DNA of 64,000 nucleotides from Verticillium longisporum (GCA_019188255.1 JAETXT010000001.1:6572001-6636000), one strand, 5' to 3'; counted from the first letter of the stretch, positions 11,664 to 22,995 are shown. The notes: generated by a model not told the origin, from the letters alone. A program made the numbers and translations.

Positions 11664-12158
11664 TCAGCCTAGCAATTTTGGCACCTCCTCCAGCAAATGC
11701 TCAACAATGGCATCCGGCCCCCTCTTCACTTGCAAGCCCTGAGGAATGGCGTGTGTCTTAATCTCGGGCACGATCTCTCTCGCAATCTTCTGTATCTCGG
11801 CAGCTTCCTCGGCCGACCACATGGATGCTGAGAACTGATAGGCCGTTAGTGCTAGCTTTCAGCGGCAGTCTGTGTGCTTCCTGGGCTTCGCCCGGGAACC
11901 GAGGAAACCTTACGAGGACGTCTGGCTTTAACTCCTTGACCTTGCCCTCTACTTCGGCAATGCCTTGTGTTGCTGTCAGCCCGGGTCCTCTCGCTATTCA
12001 TGTTCGCTGGACATCTTCTTGAACTCACTCCCGCAATTGGCGACATAATCTATCGTGTACTCATCGCGGAGGGCCTCGGTCATCCTTCCAATGAGCCTCT
12101 TTGCCCGCTCAGGCGCCGTGTTGACCGTCACCAACCGGAAAGGACCTTTAGGAGGCAT
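11664..12158 (-). CDS. Uncharacterised 116-aa protein, cluster-associated
   Basis: Small protein with three exons (12158-12029, 11963-11914, 11834-11664); both introns have clean donors and acceptors and the phases close. It begins MPPKGPFRLVTVNTAPERAK and ends with an amphipathic helix (AIVEHLLEEVPKLLG). The pattern is beta strand (FRLVTVN), helix (AKRLIGRMTEAL), strand (YTIDYVANC), helix, strand (KPDVLFSASM), helix, strand (EIKTHAIP), helix. This suggests a small Rossmann/flavodoxin-like alpha/beta fold. That is my reading, not a family assignment. No signal peptide or membrane segment. It is divergent from the FAD monooxygenase across a promoter with three overlapping CGG-N5-CCG sites, so it is probably a co-regulated member of the pathway. 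Function unknown. Confidence 0.75.
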
Positions 12159-12364
12159 TGATGTGTCTTTTGAGTGCTCAAAGGATACAATGCGTTGCTC
12201 AAATTGACCGAGACTGTGGCTGCAGGACACCTGTATTCGTTGTCCAACCTCGACAATCCAGCAGCCAACTTCAACTTACACTCAGTTTACATTTGGATAT
12301 TCTCCGGCCAATTCTAGACCATCGAATTGGGGGCTGCGGGGAAGCTGCAACCGCCCCCTATTCG

Positions 12365-12393
12365 CGGCATTGCCGGGCTTCCCGGATCTGCCG
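12365..12393. promoter_or_regulatory. Three overlapping CGG-N5-CCG palindromes
   Basis: Sites at 12365-12375 (N5 CATTG), 12374-12384 (N5 GCTTC) and 12383-12393 (N5 ATCTG). Each starts 9 bp after the last and shares two bases with its neighbour. They lie between the 116-aa gene (start 12158) and the monooxygenase (start about 12694). This is the densest candidate operator for the cluster's Zn2Cys6 regulator. Confidence 0.6.
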
Positions 12394-12693
12394 GTCCCCA
12401 TTGAGCGGCAAAGCCGAGCCAGCTTCCTGGCCCAACTTGGAGCGGATTGTTAGAAACGTACCGAACTGCTGAACTTGGTTTTCTGAGAGACGGGCTTTCC
12501 CGGAAAGATAACCGCCCCAGCCGGGACCACATGATGGGTTTGAGCCCAACGTGGGGTGCTTATTGATATTTCTCCGTCCATCTGGGCAGCCATTCTTGGA
12601 TGGGGTGAGGCTGGTTACTGCTCCAGCGCATGCAAGCTTCCCCAGTCATCCACAATTGTGCCAGCACATACCGACGTAACATTGGAGAATGGC

Positions 12694-14371
12694 ATGTTCT
12701 CATGGCTCGAGAACGTCTCAGGAGTCTTGACTGACGGTTTGTAGACCTCTATTCTTCCACAGTCGCCCGTGCAGCTCGATGTTATCGTCGTCGGGGCTGG
12801 TTTGGCTGGTCTCGCCACGGCGATTTCCATCAGTCTGTCTGGCCATAAGGTCACAGTTTTCGAGTCTACCCAGGAGCTTCTCGAGGTATACCTACCACTG
12901 ACGGCCGAGATGGCAAAAGACAAACTAATAGAATCACCCCAGATCGGCGCAGGACTGCAACTGACACCAAATTGCACACGGATCCTCCAACAATGGCAGA
13001 TGCCCGACAAACTATGGGAATCTGCAGCCGAGCCCACGTCCCTGTTCGTCCACAGGTATTCCGGCAAGGTTCTCGCCATGGAGTCTGATTTTGACAAGAA
13101 CATACGCCGCAAATACGACGCTCCGTTCCTCGACATGCACCGCGTCGACCTCCAGCTAGCGCTATTCGAGCGCGCCAAGGCCCTCGGTGTCCGGTTCGAG
13201 ATGGGTCAGAAGGTGGACGATATTGACTTCGACCTTGCTCAAGTCACTAGCAAGTCGGGCCTGGAAGCCAAAGCGGATCTTATCGTTGCCGCTGACGGCC
13301 TCTGGTCTCGCAGCCGCACCCTCTTTACAAAAAAGGGCGACCTGCCGAGGCCAACGGGTGACTTGGCGTACCGCGTTGTCCTCGATCTTGAGCAGGTTAC
13401 CGATCCCGAGCTCCGTCTATGGATCTCAAATCCGGCGGTGCACTTCTGGATCGGCCCCGGAGCCCATGCCGTAGGCTATTCGGTGCGCGCCGGCCGCATG
13501 TACAACATTGTGCTGCTGGTCCCGGACGATCTGCCCCTCGGCGTCAGCCGTCAAGCGGGATCCGTAGAAGAGATGCGGGCTCTTTTCGGCGACTGGGACC
13601 CCGTGCTGGGACGATTCCTGGGAATGGTCGACACTGTTGAAAAGTGGAAGCTCATGCACAGTAATGCAGCCTGCCTTCAGACCCCTTCTACAGTTTTGCT
13701 AACTTCATCGGTCTTCAGTCGAGGAGCTGCCCGAATGGGTCAACGAGAAGTCCAACATGGTTTTCGTGTAAGTCGGTTGGTCCCATTATCTGCCTTCGAC
13801 TTATGCTGACCCCTTTCGAGCGGCGATGCGTGCCACCCCATGCTTCCATATCTTGCTCAGGGCGCCAACTCTGCCATCGAGGACGCGGCCGTCCTTGGAT
13901 TACTTCTCGGACACATTGAATCGAAAGACCAAGTAGCCCAGGCACTGCAGATGTACCAAAAGCTCCGGAAATCAAGAGGTGACGCCATCGTCAGAGAGAC
14001 CTTTAAACAAGTACGTCCCGCCCTCTGCGTCGAGAAAGCCTTATCCCAGCTGTTCAGTGCTTACAGATAGGCAGCGAGAATCCTTCCACATGCCAGACGG
14101 TCCCGCACAGGAAGCGCGAGACAAGCTGTTCCTGTCGCAGCTCGGCAAGCCTCTGCAGGGGCCCTTTCCCAGCCGGTGGACCTGTCCGCAGGTGCAGCCA
14201 TGGCTGTACGGCTACGACGCGTTTGCCGAGGTGCGGAAAGCGGTGAAAGAGAAGCCATTTGCGAAGGAGGCGCAGACTCCGCTGCCCGTTCCGGGCCCGA
14301 AGCTCTCTCGTCCTGTGGGAGTGAAGCGCAGCGGGGTTTGGTCTACCCTGAGGCGATGGATAGCAGCGTAA
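12694..14371 (+). CDS. FAD-dependent monooxygenase, salicylate hydroxylase-like
   Basis: Group A flavoprotein hydroxylase of about 465 aa, which would hydroxylate an aromatic substrate using NAD(P)H and O2. Exons are 12694-12714, 12763-12885, 12943-13660, 13719-13767, 13821-14010 and 14075-14371. The dinucleotide fold LDVIVVGAGLAGLATAISIS is near residues 12-31; VAADGLWSRSR (DG motif) follows; GDACHPMLPYLAQGANSAIE, the second FAD motif, starts near residue 305. The C-terminal tail WLYGYDAF is typical of the salicylate hydroxylase-like group. Exon 1 is the weak point: an in-frame TAG at 12742 forces an upstream exon, and ATGTTCTCATGGCTCGAGAAC with a GTCTCA donor is the best phase-0 option found. 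The frame is otherwise intact. It sits between the 116-aa gene and the transporter. Confidence 0.88.
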
Positions 14372-15055
14372 TGCGCTTGCGTCGTTTCACACCGGAGGAA
14401 GCAGAACACGTAGGACACATGATAAATTAGTGTGAGATGGATAACACACTACAAGAAGCTTGGTTGAAGTGCCGGACGCGACTTTAGCAATGATGATTAC
14501 AATGCTAGCACATTAACAAGGAATGAGATTGTCAGAGCGTGGGTTTGAGCAGAGTGAAGTGGTCTTCCGCACAGGTCCGCAGGCAATAGATAACAGGTAT
14601 TGAGGTAAACCACATCTGAATTCTAGCCTTTCGCAACCCTTCTACGCGTTCTCGTAGTCCCTAGGCTCTGGCAAGCCCCAGCTCCGTGAAGGCCTCCTGA
14701 CAGAGACTCGAGCCTGTAGAAATGGTGATGTACCATCATAGTCGTCTCTTGAGCGCTCTACTACGTGACGCAGTAGACAAGTTGTCACAGAAACCTCTGG
14801 TATTTGGGTCGAACTTTCTATTCATCATCCCACCAAAGCTTCAAGATGATGGGTTTGGCTGAGACCCGCGGAGCCCGAATCATCTGTCAACTCCAGCAGA
14901 TTTCTCGAACACATCGCAATTGTTGCCTTGAAAACTTATGCAATATAATCGCAGCTACATCGATCAGTGCTAAGCAAAGAACACAATTCCTGTCTCGCCC
15001 GACGCCTTGAGCAATACTAGCCTCCTGCCAAGATCCCTCACGGCAAACCTACCGA
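14372..15055. other. Intergenic between convergent genes
   Basis: 3' regions of the monooxygenase and the transporter. No gene, repeat or promoter signal is seen. Confidence 0.5.
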
Positions 15056-16844
15056 CTAAGCCACAATCTCGTCAGCATCAAGCTGATACTTCTCAAAGTG
15101 CCTAGCCGAGACGCGCTTCTCAAACATGGTGTCTAGCTGGGCATAAGTGCGCCCCTTGGTGCCAGAAACGTCAAAGTACGTAATGGCCAAGTAGATCGCT
15201 CCCATGGCGAAGAAAATCCATCCAATGTTGCCACCGAGGTTGGCCTGGTCCTGGTTGAAGAGGTACGGGAGGATGACCTGCCAGAGGACGCTGCAGATCG
15301 CAGAAAAGCCCGCACCCAGGCCCATGGACTTGGAGCGCAGTCTTGTGGCAGATGTCTCGCCGGCGACAGCCGTTGACGCGCCGACAGCAGGGCCGTACGA
15401 GATGGACGTGATGAGGAGCGCAATGCCAATGATCTTGAGGTTCCTGGGCGATCGCTTCATGGTGCCGAAGATGCCCATGATCAGATACATGAGGACACAG
15501 AAGCTGACACCGGCAAAGATGAGAGGCCTGTGACGGAGGCGCATCATGAAGAAGACGTTGACAAGGGCAGAGACGACGCCGAGACTGATACCGATCTGTA
15601 CAAGCATGACCACCGTGTGGCTGTCAAGGCCGGTATGGTTGAGGAAGTAGGGCGCGTTGGCGGACAGAGAGGCGCCGACAATCTGCGGCATGTACATGCA
15701 GATCAGAATGATGCGGGTGCGTCTGAGGTTGGTGCCGCGGAAGCAGTCGATCAGCGAAGCCTTCTCTGCAGACAGGGCGCGCTCCGCTTCGACTGTGCAC
15801 TGGATCTGCACGAGTGCGGCTTCGACGTTTGATCCCGCGGGCGAGAACTTCTGGAGAGCACGGCGGGCTTCTTGCTGCTTGCCCTTCATGACGAGCCAGT
15901 ACGGCGACTCGGGCACGAAGGGAAGACCAAGGAGTAAGAGGCCGGGGCAGACCCAGGCCGTGGCGAAGGCGACCCTGAATGCAGACGGATTCATAATGTA
16001 AATACGGCTGAAGGTTGCAGAAATAGCCATGAGTAGGCCGAGGCTCTACACATATCAGAGTTAGTATTCTGTTGATCTCCTAAGACTCGACATATCTGAT
16101 GAGAACAGAATTCTTAACTTACAAGCATAATGGTGTTTGCCGAAAGAGCAATACCGCGCATGGGCAAAGGAGCTATCTCAGAGACGTACGTCCGAGTACC
16201 AGCGAGCACGAGACCGACGGCGAAACCCGTGACTATTTTGCCGCCGAGAAATACTGCCGGTGTCTCCGCAACGTAGTTGATTGCAGTACCCGTTACGGAG
16301 CAGATGATGGCCGCTAGGAAGACGGAGCGGCGTCCAAACCAGTCATGCAGGAAACCAGCAACCACAGATCCAAGCATGCTCATGACGTTGTAGGTAGCGT
16401 TCCAGGCAGACTGCCAGTGCGCGGGTATGATGGGTGTTCCGTTGACTTCAGAAGCAAACGTCATTCTGTAAACGAAGACGAAGTATCAGCATCCCAGGTC
16501 GGGCTGTGCACCGCGTCAGAAACAAGACTTACTGGAAGGCCGGCATGGCGAGACAGACGGACAGAGCAAGGTTCTCATAACCCACCATGGCAGACCCAAC
16601 TACAACACATGTCAGATGGAACCTAGAACGCCCAGAGCACACGAAAAACGGATTGGAAGAACGTACTGTTGGCGTACAATGTCAGAAGAACAATCTTGGG
16701 GTTCTGCCGCATGCATTCCCAGGGGCTCATCCTCTGTTCAGCGGGCAGAACAGAAACCCCTGCATGGGAAACATTGGCTTTGTCCACTCCGATGATGAAG
16801 TTGTCGTCATAGTCTTTGACATTTCCTGTCTGTTTTTGAGTCAT
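15056..16844 (-). CDS. MFS sugar transporter (SP family)
   Basis: 525-aa transporter with the 12-helix sugar-porter pattern. Exons are 16844-16667, 16599-16533, 16465-16123 and 16045-15056; phases close. Signature elements are the loop motif DWFGRRS, GRR-type charges after helix 2, the central PESPYWLV motif, and a long cytosolic loop with SLIDCFRGTNLRRTRI. The second helical half ends ITYFDVSGTKGRTYAQLD. The N-terminus begins MTQKQTGNVKDYDDNF, cytosolic. Overall it resembles fungal maltose/alpha-glucoside and related permeases; the real substrate could be a glycoside or an aromatic acid. Its upstream region has only an imperfect CGG-N5-CC(C) element near 17092. It would supply the cluster's substrate across the plasma membrane. 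Confidence 0.9.
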
Positions 16845-17425
16845 ATTGAAGTTACCTGCGGATATGGGTATTGCCGTCAACGAGATCGGCCAAGCAGCAC
16901 TACCAGGATTAGTGCTAAGGAAGAGTGTTGACTGTGAGGGTTGAGGGGAGGAGTCTGGCAAGCTGATACTCTAACATTATGAAAGGCGACGAGAATGAAG
17001 TCATTAATATAAAGTTGCACTGCATTAAAAGTCCAACACTGAAACCTGCCAGCCATCAAAATCTGGGGAAGCCAAGGTTACCGGCTCTGCCCATGGCGAG
17101 CGCAACATCCCGTCTGGATATCCCGGCGTGGAGCAAACCCCATGGGGAACACGATTTCTGGACCAGCCCCAGGTTATGCCACGCGGTCTTTTACACGACT
17201 CGGAGATTTTATGAATCCCCGTTACGCTCCCGGCCTTGAACCTGACGTTCGGGGCAAAGGATCGCCACAAGAACAGCGATACGCCACCATGGCCCCTGGA
17301 GACGTCGGAGATCTGAGGGCGCATAATGTGGAAGTCACAGGTTCAGCAGTCGCATTGAACTGAACAGCAAGAGTTGTTATTGGCATGTGGATTTCTCAAA
17401 TCTAGACGTTTGAATATATCAGAGA
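16845..17425. promoter_or_regulatory. Intergenic: transporter promoter and esterase 3' end
   Basis: No gene seen. It contains CGGCTCTGCCC at 17092-17102, one base off the cluster palindrome; no perfect copy is present. Confidence 0.4.
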
Positions 17426-18518
17426 TCATATTAGATTCTGTAGGAAGTCGAACCCTCTTCGCTGTAAATCCCATGTTCGAGAACCAACTTGCATCTTTGC
17501 TGCGAATGTGTGTTCCTCGCCAGGGATCTCGTACATTCCAGACTTGATCCCATGTTGCTCCAGTGCTCGGAGAAGGTCCCTACTCAAACCAATCGGTACC
17601 ATGGTGTCCGCCGCCCCATGGGCGATGTAGGTCGGAGGGAAGTTTTGGTTGATGTTCAGCAGAGGGTCAACCGATTTCCAATCCTTCGAAGGGTAAATGG
17701 TGCCGAGCACATTACCACTGGCAATTTGTGTCATTGCAAAAGCTGGACGTGGGTCGCTGAAATCAGGAGGTCCTTGGGCTTGGCCTTCGAGCGAAACACC
17801 CCCGACAATGGGGACAGGCCGCTCATCGTAGACTTTTTTCATGAAGTCTTCCGTCAGGTCCTTTGGGAGCTTTGCAGCCACATGAGGAAGCTTCGACGTC
17901 CAAAAGGGATCTGAAAAGTTGCAAGGACCATACATGTCGAATATGCCAGCCACTGGGCGGGGTACCCCGAAACCCTTCGAATGAGAGGTTAATCATGGAA
18001 GAGTTTGTATGAACACGAGTGGACTCACGAGAGCAAGAGCCAAGGTACCCCCTGACGACGTTCCAAAGGAAAATACGTGATCTAGATCGAGGAACCTAAC
18101 ATCGCTGGTTTGCTCTGAGATGGCTCGATTAAGCCCCCCGTCATAGACCCAGGCTAGCAGGTTTCGACAGTCACGCATCGGTCCGTCAAGAAGATTGACT
18201 TGTGGACATAAGCGGTGGTTTGGAGCTAGGACAATCCAGCCTCGGTTCAAGCAGTCTTGAACTTGATCAAGATTCACCATGCGGGAAGACCCAAGCATGA
18301 ACGCGCCCCCATGAATATTGATGACTACGCTCGGTTAGACTGGAAACAGGCTAATCTGCAGGTCTCTCAAGAGCATTACGTATTGGACATTTGGTCTGTG
18401 GCGCAATTTCATTATTTGGCTGGGGCAGGTACACATCTACGTCGATTTCCTGCGAGTCCTCGATTTTGTAGACTGCCCTGAAGCTGCTCGGTTTGGCCAT
18501 GGTGTTGTTGCTCGGCAT
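17426..18518 (-). CDS. Alpha/beta hydrolase, HSL-type esterase
   Basis: 327-aa serine hydrolase. Exons are 18518-18380, 18324-18029 and 17974-17426; phases close. The oxyanion motif HGGAF starts at residue 51. The nucleophile elbow is FGTSSGG with Ser near residue 136. The acid lies in HGAADTMVP and the catalytic His in GEEHTFA, giving a complete triad in the expected order. No signal peptide is visible (MPSNNTMAKPSSFRAVYKIE), so it is probably cytosolic. It is divergent from the cupin gene across 472 bp containing two CGG-N5-CCG sites. A plausible role is release of ester-linked groups from the imported compound; that is inference from context. Confidence 0.9.
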
Positions 18519-18675
18519 TTCGTCGTCTGTGTTGTCAGTGATAAAAAGACTTAGTGAGAGAAGGCAACAATTATGTGAGACTTGCGACCGTGAAGCTGGG
18601 TTCGAGTGTATACCTAGGTAGTTTCCATTTGCTTGCATGCCCCAAAGCTCGGGTCAAACAATGAGCGACGTCAAG

Positions 18676-18686
18676 CGGAAGATCCG
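18676..18686. promoter_or_regulatory. CGG-N5-CCG palindrome, esterase/cupin promoter, site 1
   Basis: CGG AAGAT CCG, 158 bp upstream of the esterase start. Same half-sites and spacing as elsewhere in the cluster. Confidence 0.5.
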
Positions 18687-18698
18687 ATATTCGAGACT

Positions 18699-18709
18699 CG
18701 GCATTCCCG
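18699..18709. promoter_or_regulatory. CGG-N5-CCG palindrome, esterase/cupin promoter, site 2
   Basis: CGG CATTC CCG, 23 bp from site 1 start to start, and 282 bp upstream of the cupin start. Confidence 0.5.
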
Positions 18710-18990
18710 GGCCCCACATGCAGAGCCAGAGATCCGGCTCCGATGTGGGGATGCCGTATGGGGCTATCCACAGATCGAGTTGGGGTCCCGGATGAGGGAT
18801 GTGCCCTCGATGGCATCTCAAAACCGATGGCGGATGTCACCCAGGTTTGAACAGAAAGCCTTGTTCCTCTGACCTCGCCAGACTCAAATTCCTTGTCAAA
18901 AGCTCAGACCTACGGGACCTGACACCCTATTTCAATCCATACCAAATCAAATTACCAGTACTTACACCAGGACTTACCCATCCCATCCCA

Positions 18991-20130
18991 ATGAGTGTTT
19001 CCGTTCACGCTGTGCCTCCCGAGGCCCGGACGAGCTACATAATCGACCAACTGGAGGGTGAGAGGCTCACTATTCCCGGTAGTAGAGGTGTTTTCCGTAT
19101 ATTGGCCTCCTCGAAGCAGACAAATGGCGGAATAGCTGTCTTCTCCAGTGGCGCCGTGTTGTCCGACGCGCCTGGCTTCCACTGGCACGAAGAGGCACAC
19201 GACATTTTCATGGTGACCAAGGGATCCCTCAAATTATGGAACGGAGACAAGTGCCGCATCATGGGGCCTGGCGACTTTGCCTATGTTCCTCCTGTGAGTT
19301 GCAGTTAGCCAAGCCTGAGCCACGCCTCGGCCCTCTCGTACTGGTTCCTCCGGCTGATGATCCCTTCACAGAAAGTCATCCACAACCCCGAGATGCTGGG
19401 GCCTCACACGGAACTATATGGACTCGTGGCTCCCGGCGACTGGATCGACTTCTTCCGCTTTGTGGCCGAGTCCTACGACGGTGTCCTCGTGCCCGAGAAT
19501 GACAATCGCAACCTAGGTGCTCTCCTCGGCCAGAAGATGGCGACAGCGAAAGATCGCTTCGATGTCCACTTCGAGAGAAACTACCAACCGCCCGCACTGG
19601 GAGACTGGCAAGAGACGGAGAACGTCCTGCCATCCCCTGGCGAGCCGTACTTCCTTCGAGCAAACACCGGCCCGAGGTGGATGCTGGGAGGCGTCATGTC
19701 TAGGCCGTTCATTCACGCTTCACAGTGCGGCGGCAAATTTGCCGTCTCCAGCATCGAGTCGTCGAAGGTGTACGAGGCCGCGCCACTGCGGCAATGGCTG
19801 ACCTTCGCGACAGTGGACCACTGCTTTTGTGTCCTGGAAGGCGTGCTGAGGGTGCAGACGAAAGCAGGAGGCGCGGCGTGGAGCGAGGCCAGAGAGGGCC
19901 AGACGCTGGTGGTTTCGGCTGGCGAGTCTTTCCAACTTGAGTTTGGCACGCGGTTTGTGAGAGCGTGGTCGTTTACGAACGGGCAAGGACTGGAGGAGTT
20001 GATTCGTCAAGCTGGCGCACCGTATTCGGGGTTCGTACTGCCAGATTCTCAACCGTCGTGGGATCAGGGTCGCCTCCTGGAAGCCTGCAACGCACTACAT
20101 GTTACAGTTGAGGAAAGATCCCCGAGGTAG
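18991..20130 (+). CDS. Bicupin dioxygenase, quercetinase-like
   Basis: 353-aa cupin protein with exons 18991-19293 and 19372-20130. The N-terminal cupin carries the metal ligands in GFHWHEEAHDIFMVTKG (His64, His66, Glu67 or Glu68), followed by GPGDFAYVPP and HNPEMLG, which would supply the fourth His. The C-terminal half has a second, degenerate cupin (FIHASQCGGKFAVSSIE, VLEGVLRVQTKAGG, VVSAGESFQLEF). This layout and length fit the fungal quercetin 2,3-dioxygenase-like family, which opens the flavonol C-ring; other cupin dioxygenase activities are possible. No secretion signal is seen, unlike secreted Aspergillus quercetinase, so it would act inside the cell. It shares a divergent promoter with the esterase. 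Confidence 0.82.
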
Positions 20131-20496
20131 CGATATAACCACATAGTAAGGTATCTAGGAGGGATGGTAGAACAGATAGATTTGTATCCACTGAATGAAT
20201 ATCTTTTGGAACGCTCGTCAGGATTTGGCGTCATGTTGTGATATACTTTGGAAGAGATGTGAAAAATCTCTTCGTCAGCATTCTAAATCATCCTCAATGA
20301 GCAAGTCCACGCTGTAGCTGCCCCATGTTGTCGCCCATGTTGTCGCCGCCAGAATCTCCCCTCACCCAACACAATCCTCGACCTTCCACGCGCGCGTCAA
20401 TGTGCGCCCATAGTGTACGGCGCTCTGGCTCCTCACACTACCGTCGGCAATGGCAATCACAATGAAACAGCCGACACGGACTGGCCATCAGAAGCA
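20131..20496. other. Intergenic between cupin and homeodomain genes
   Basis: 3' end of the cupin gene and upstream region of the homeodomain gene. Contains a direct CCCATGTTGTCGCC duplication near 20321-20346. Nothing else is recognised. Confidence 0.4.
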
Positions 20497-22870
20497 ATGA
20501 GCGCGTCGAGTTCTGTGGTCGCAAATGGACCAGCCGAGCTAGAGATATCGTCAGTACCCGCCAAAGTCGGTACTCGGTTCTCTACCAGGGCCCTTCGCGT
20601 CTTGAGGAACTGGTTTGCAGCACACGAGGACCATCCTTATCCCCGTACTGGAGACATGGAGTCATTGCAAACCCAGACTGGGCTCAACAAGCTGCAGGTT
20701 TCTACATGGCTTGCGAACACTCGCCGGCGGACCAAGTCCAGGGTTCCCGTACGGCCTACATTACCAAGCGTTCTATCGACACCAAACCTCGAGGCCATGG
20801 CTATCCCCACCTCGCGGCCGTCTGAGCTGGTAGATCAGATGGACCCCTTGGGAAGGTGGCAGAACTCACCCCCGGAAGACGAGGCTGCGGATGCGACAGC
20901 CATCTTGAAGGCTATATCTGGATATCCTGATGCCTCAGCGCAGCCGAGCCATCCAGTTCCAGTGAGGGCGCAGCCTTCAGTCTGGGGAGAGTGGTCGTCT
21001 GCAAGCAGTGCTGGAACGTCTCAATCTAGCAACAGTTCTGGCGGCTCTGCGTACTCACATGGATCTGCCTCTTCACGCGCACAGTCGCGCGACCTGGCCA
21101 GATACACGAAACACGCGAGGCGACGAAATCGACGTGCCACCCAGTCGGCAACAACACGTGCAAAGCTCTCGCAGCTACTGCGCAAGTTTCAATGCACGTT
21201 CTGTACGGAGTCTTTTGCCCAGAAACATGGTTGGCAGCGGCACGAGAAAACTATGCATCTCTCTGGAGAGATGGGAGTGCTCACCAAAGGGGCCGTACAC
21301 GCGAGATGACGACGGCCATCAGGCGTGTGTATATTGTTCTCAACCGGAGCCCGACGAGGGTCACATGCAGACGCATAGTTTTGAAGTGTGCATGGACTGG
21401 CTACCTGAAGAGAGGTCCTTCTACCGCAAAGACCACCTCATACAGCACCTCAAGGCGGTTCATCACGTCAAGTTTGACCCCACACTCATGGAACACTGGA
21501 AACAAACAACACAAAACATCAAGTCATCCTGTGGCTTTTGTGGCCTACTGATGACATCCTGGACGGAGCGTGCCGACCATTTGGCCGATCAATTCAAATC
21601 CGGCGCAACCATGGCCCAGTGGCTTGGTGACTGGGGATTCGATGATGACGTGGTCCAGATGGTCCAGAATTCAATACCGCCTTGCCGGTCTTCCCCATTT
21701 ATCTCCTTGTCTTTTGGGAAACCTCTCCTACATGGACTCTAATTCTGCTCCACTAGATCTGATCGAGTTTGAACGCACGTCGCCGTGGCCGTTCACGACG
21801 GACAGAGGCCCTCCAGCAACGCCAGCAAACGCCTTTGAGCTCATCAAAATTGAGCTGGACTATTTTGCTTCATGTCTCGACGAAAAGAATCTGCCCCCGT
21901 CTCAAGAGGTTTTGCAGTACGAGAGCTGCTGCGTTATCGTCGGTTCTGAAATGCTATCGCCATCTCAAGATACTCTGAACACACCGCGGTCCTGATTGCG
22001 AGACCTCTTAATGTCCGATGAGCATGTCGCACGACGGGCTCGTAATACACCTCTGGCAAGCATTGTAAAGAATCGGGCGACAGAGTTGAGAATCAACAGC
22101 AAGGCGGACATTTTCGACTCTTGCAGCCTGGAAGAGCAACTCCAATTATTCATGGCACAGAATCGTGGCTACGAATCGCCAGTCGATGATGCCGACCTGC
22201 AGCGTGGGGCGTGCCAAGTCGTACGGGACGCAGACGCGCAGTCGAGACAGCCTTCTGAGTTGTTCGTGTCCTTCTTGACAGGCCTCATCAATCATTCTCC
22301 TCACTGGATGGCGCCGTTTCGGCAACGATCTGAAGCAAACGCGTTACGAGCCAGTCGTGGTATCCACCTCGGAGAACTTGGGTTTCATGCGCCACACCAT
22401 CGTGAGCTTCAATACCAGATAGATCAAAGCGGCAACGCGACTCTTGGTACGCTTACAGAGCCTGTATTTGGCTTGGACGAGCCGATCGACCAGGAACTTT
22501 CAAGACAAGAGCTACCAGCGGAATTGCCAGGTCCACAGAGGTTCACTTTCCTCTCTACCGACACATACTACTGGGGCCTGAGACGTGAGCTGTCGAGATT
22601 CGTGGCCATGTCTATTTCACCCAGAAACCCTGATTGTCACATCCCGACGGATGAAGAGCTCCAGAATCAAGCCCGGTGGATTATGTTTGACAGGTACGAG
22701 TTGATCATCTGGCGCCGCCAGTGACGACCAAGCAGGACTGAAAGTAACTAACGGTGATGGCACACAGCGATGATACATGGAATCAGAATCCTGCTGATAA
22801 TGCAGAGTGGCTCCTGCATTTCAAAGGAAACAATGGCTTGGCTTCCGGGGACGAGGCCAGCAATGGATGA
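20497..22870 (+). pseudogene. Homeodomain/C2H2 zinc-finger transcription factor, disrupted
   Basis: Fungal regulator with a TALE-type homeodomain (GLNKLQVSTWLANTRRRTK) followed by a C2H2 finger (FQCTFCTESFAQKHGWQRHE), further Cys/His segments (CVYCSQPEPDEGH, YRKDHLIQHLKAVHH, CGFCGLLMTSW) and C-terminal helical repeats. The start is ATG 20497; the last intron is 22694-22767. Three problems exist. About 2 bp are missing in the CTCTCT run at 21259-21264, breaking the frame just after the first finger. At 21680-21760 the frame changes without a good splice donor. TGA at 21993-21995 stands where the family has Trp (S-W-LRDLLMS). The text between lesions is well conserved, so this is either a young pseudogene or assembly error. 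It marks the right border of the catabolic cluster. Confidence 0.75.
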
Positions 22871-22995
22871 TGCCTATGATCTCTCAAGACAAATCCACCC
22901 CTAAATATCGAGGGAGGTGCTGAGCCGATTGCTTTCCACGCCAACTATCTCCACCACACGGAGGGTTTCATGAGCGTGGGGTTCTTCGGCGCCGT

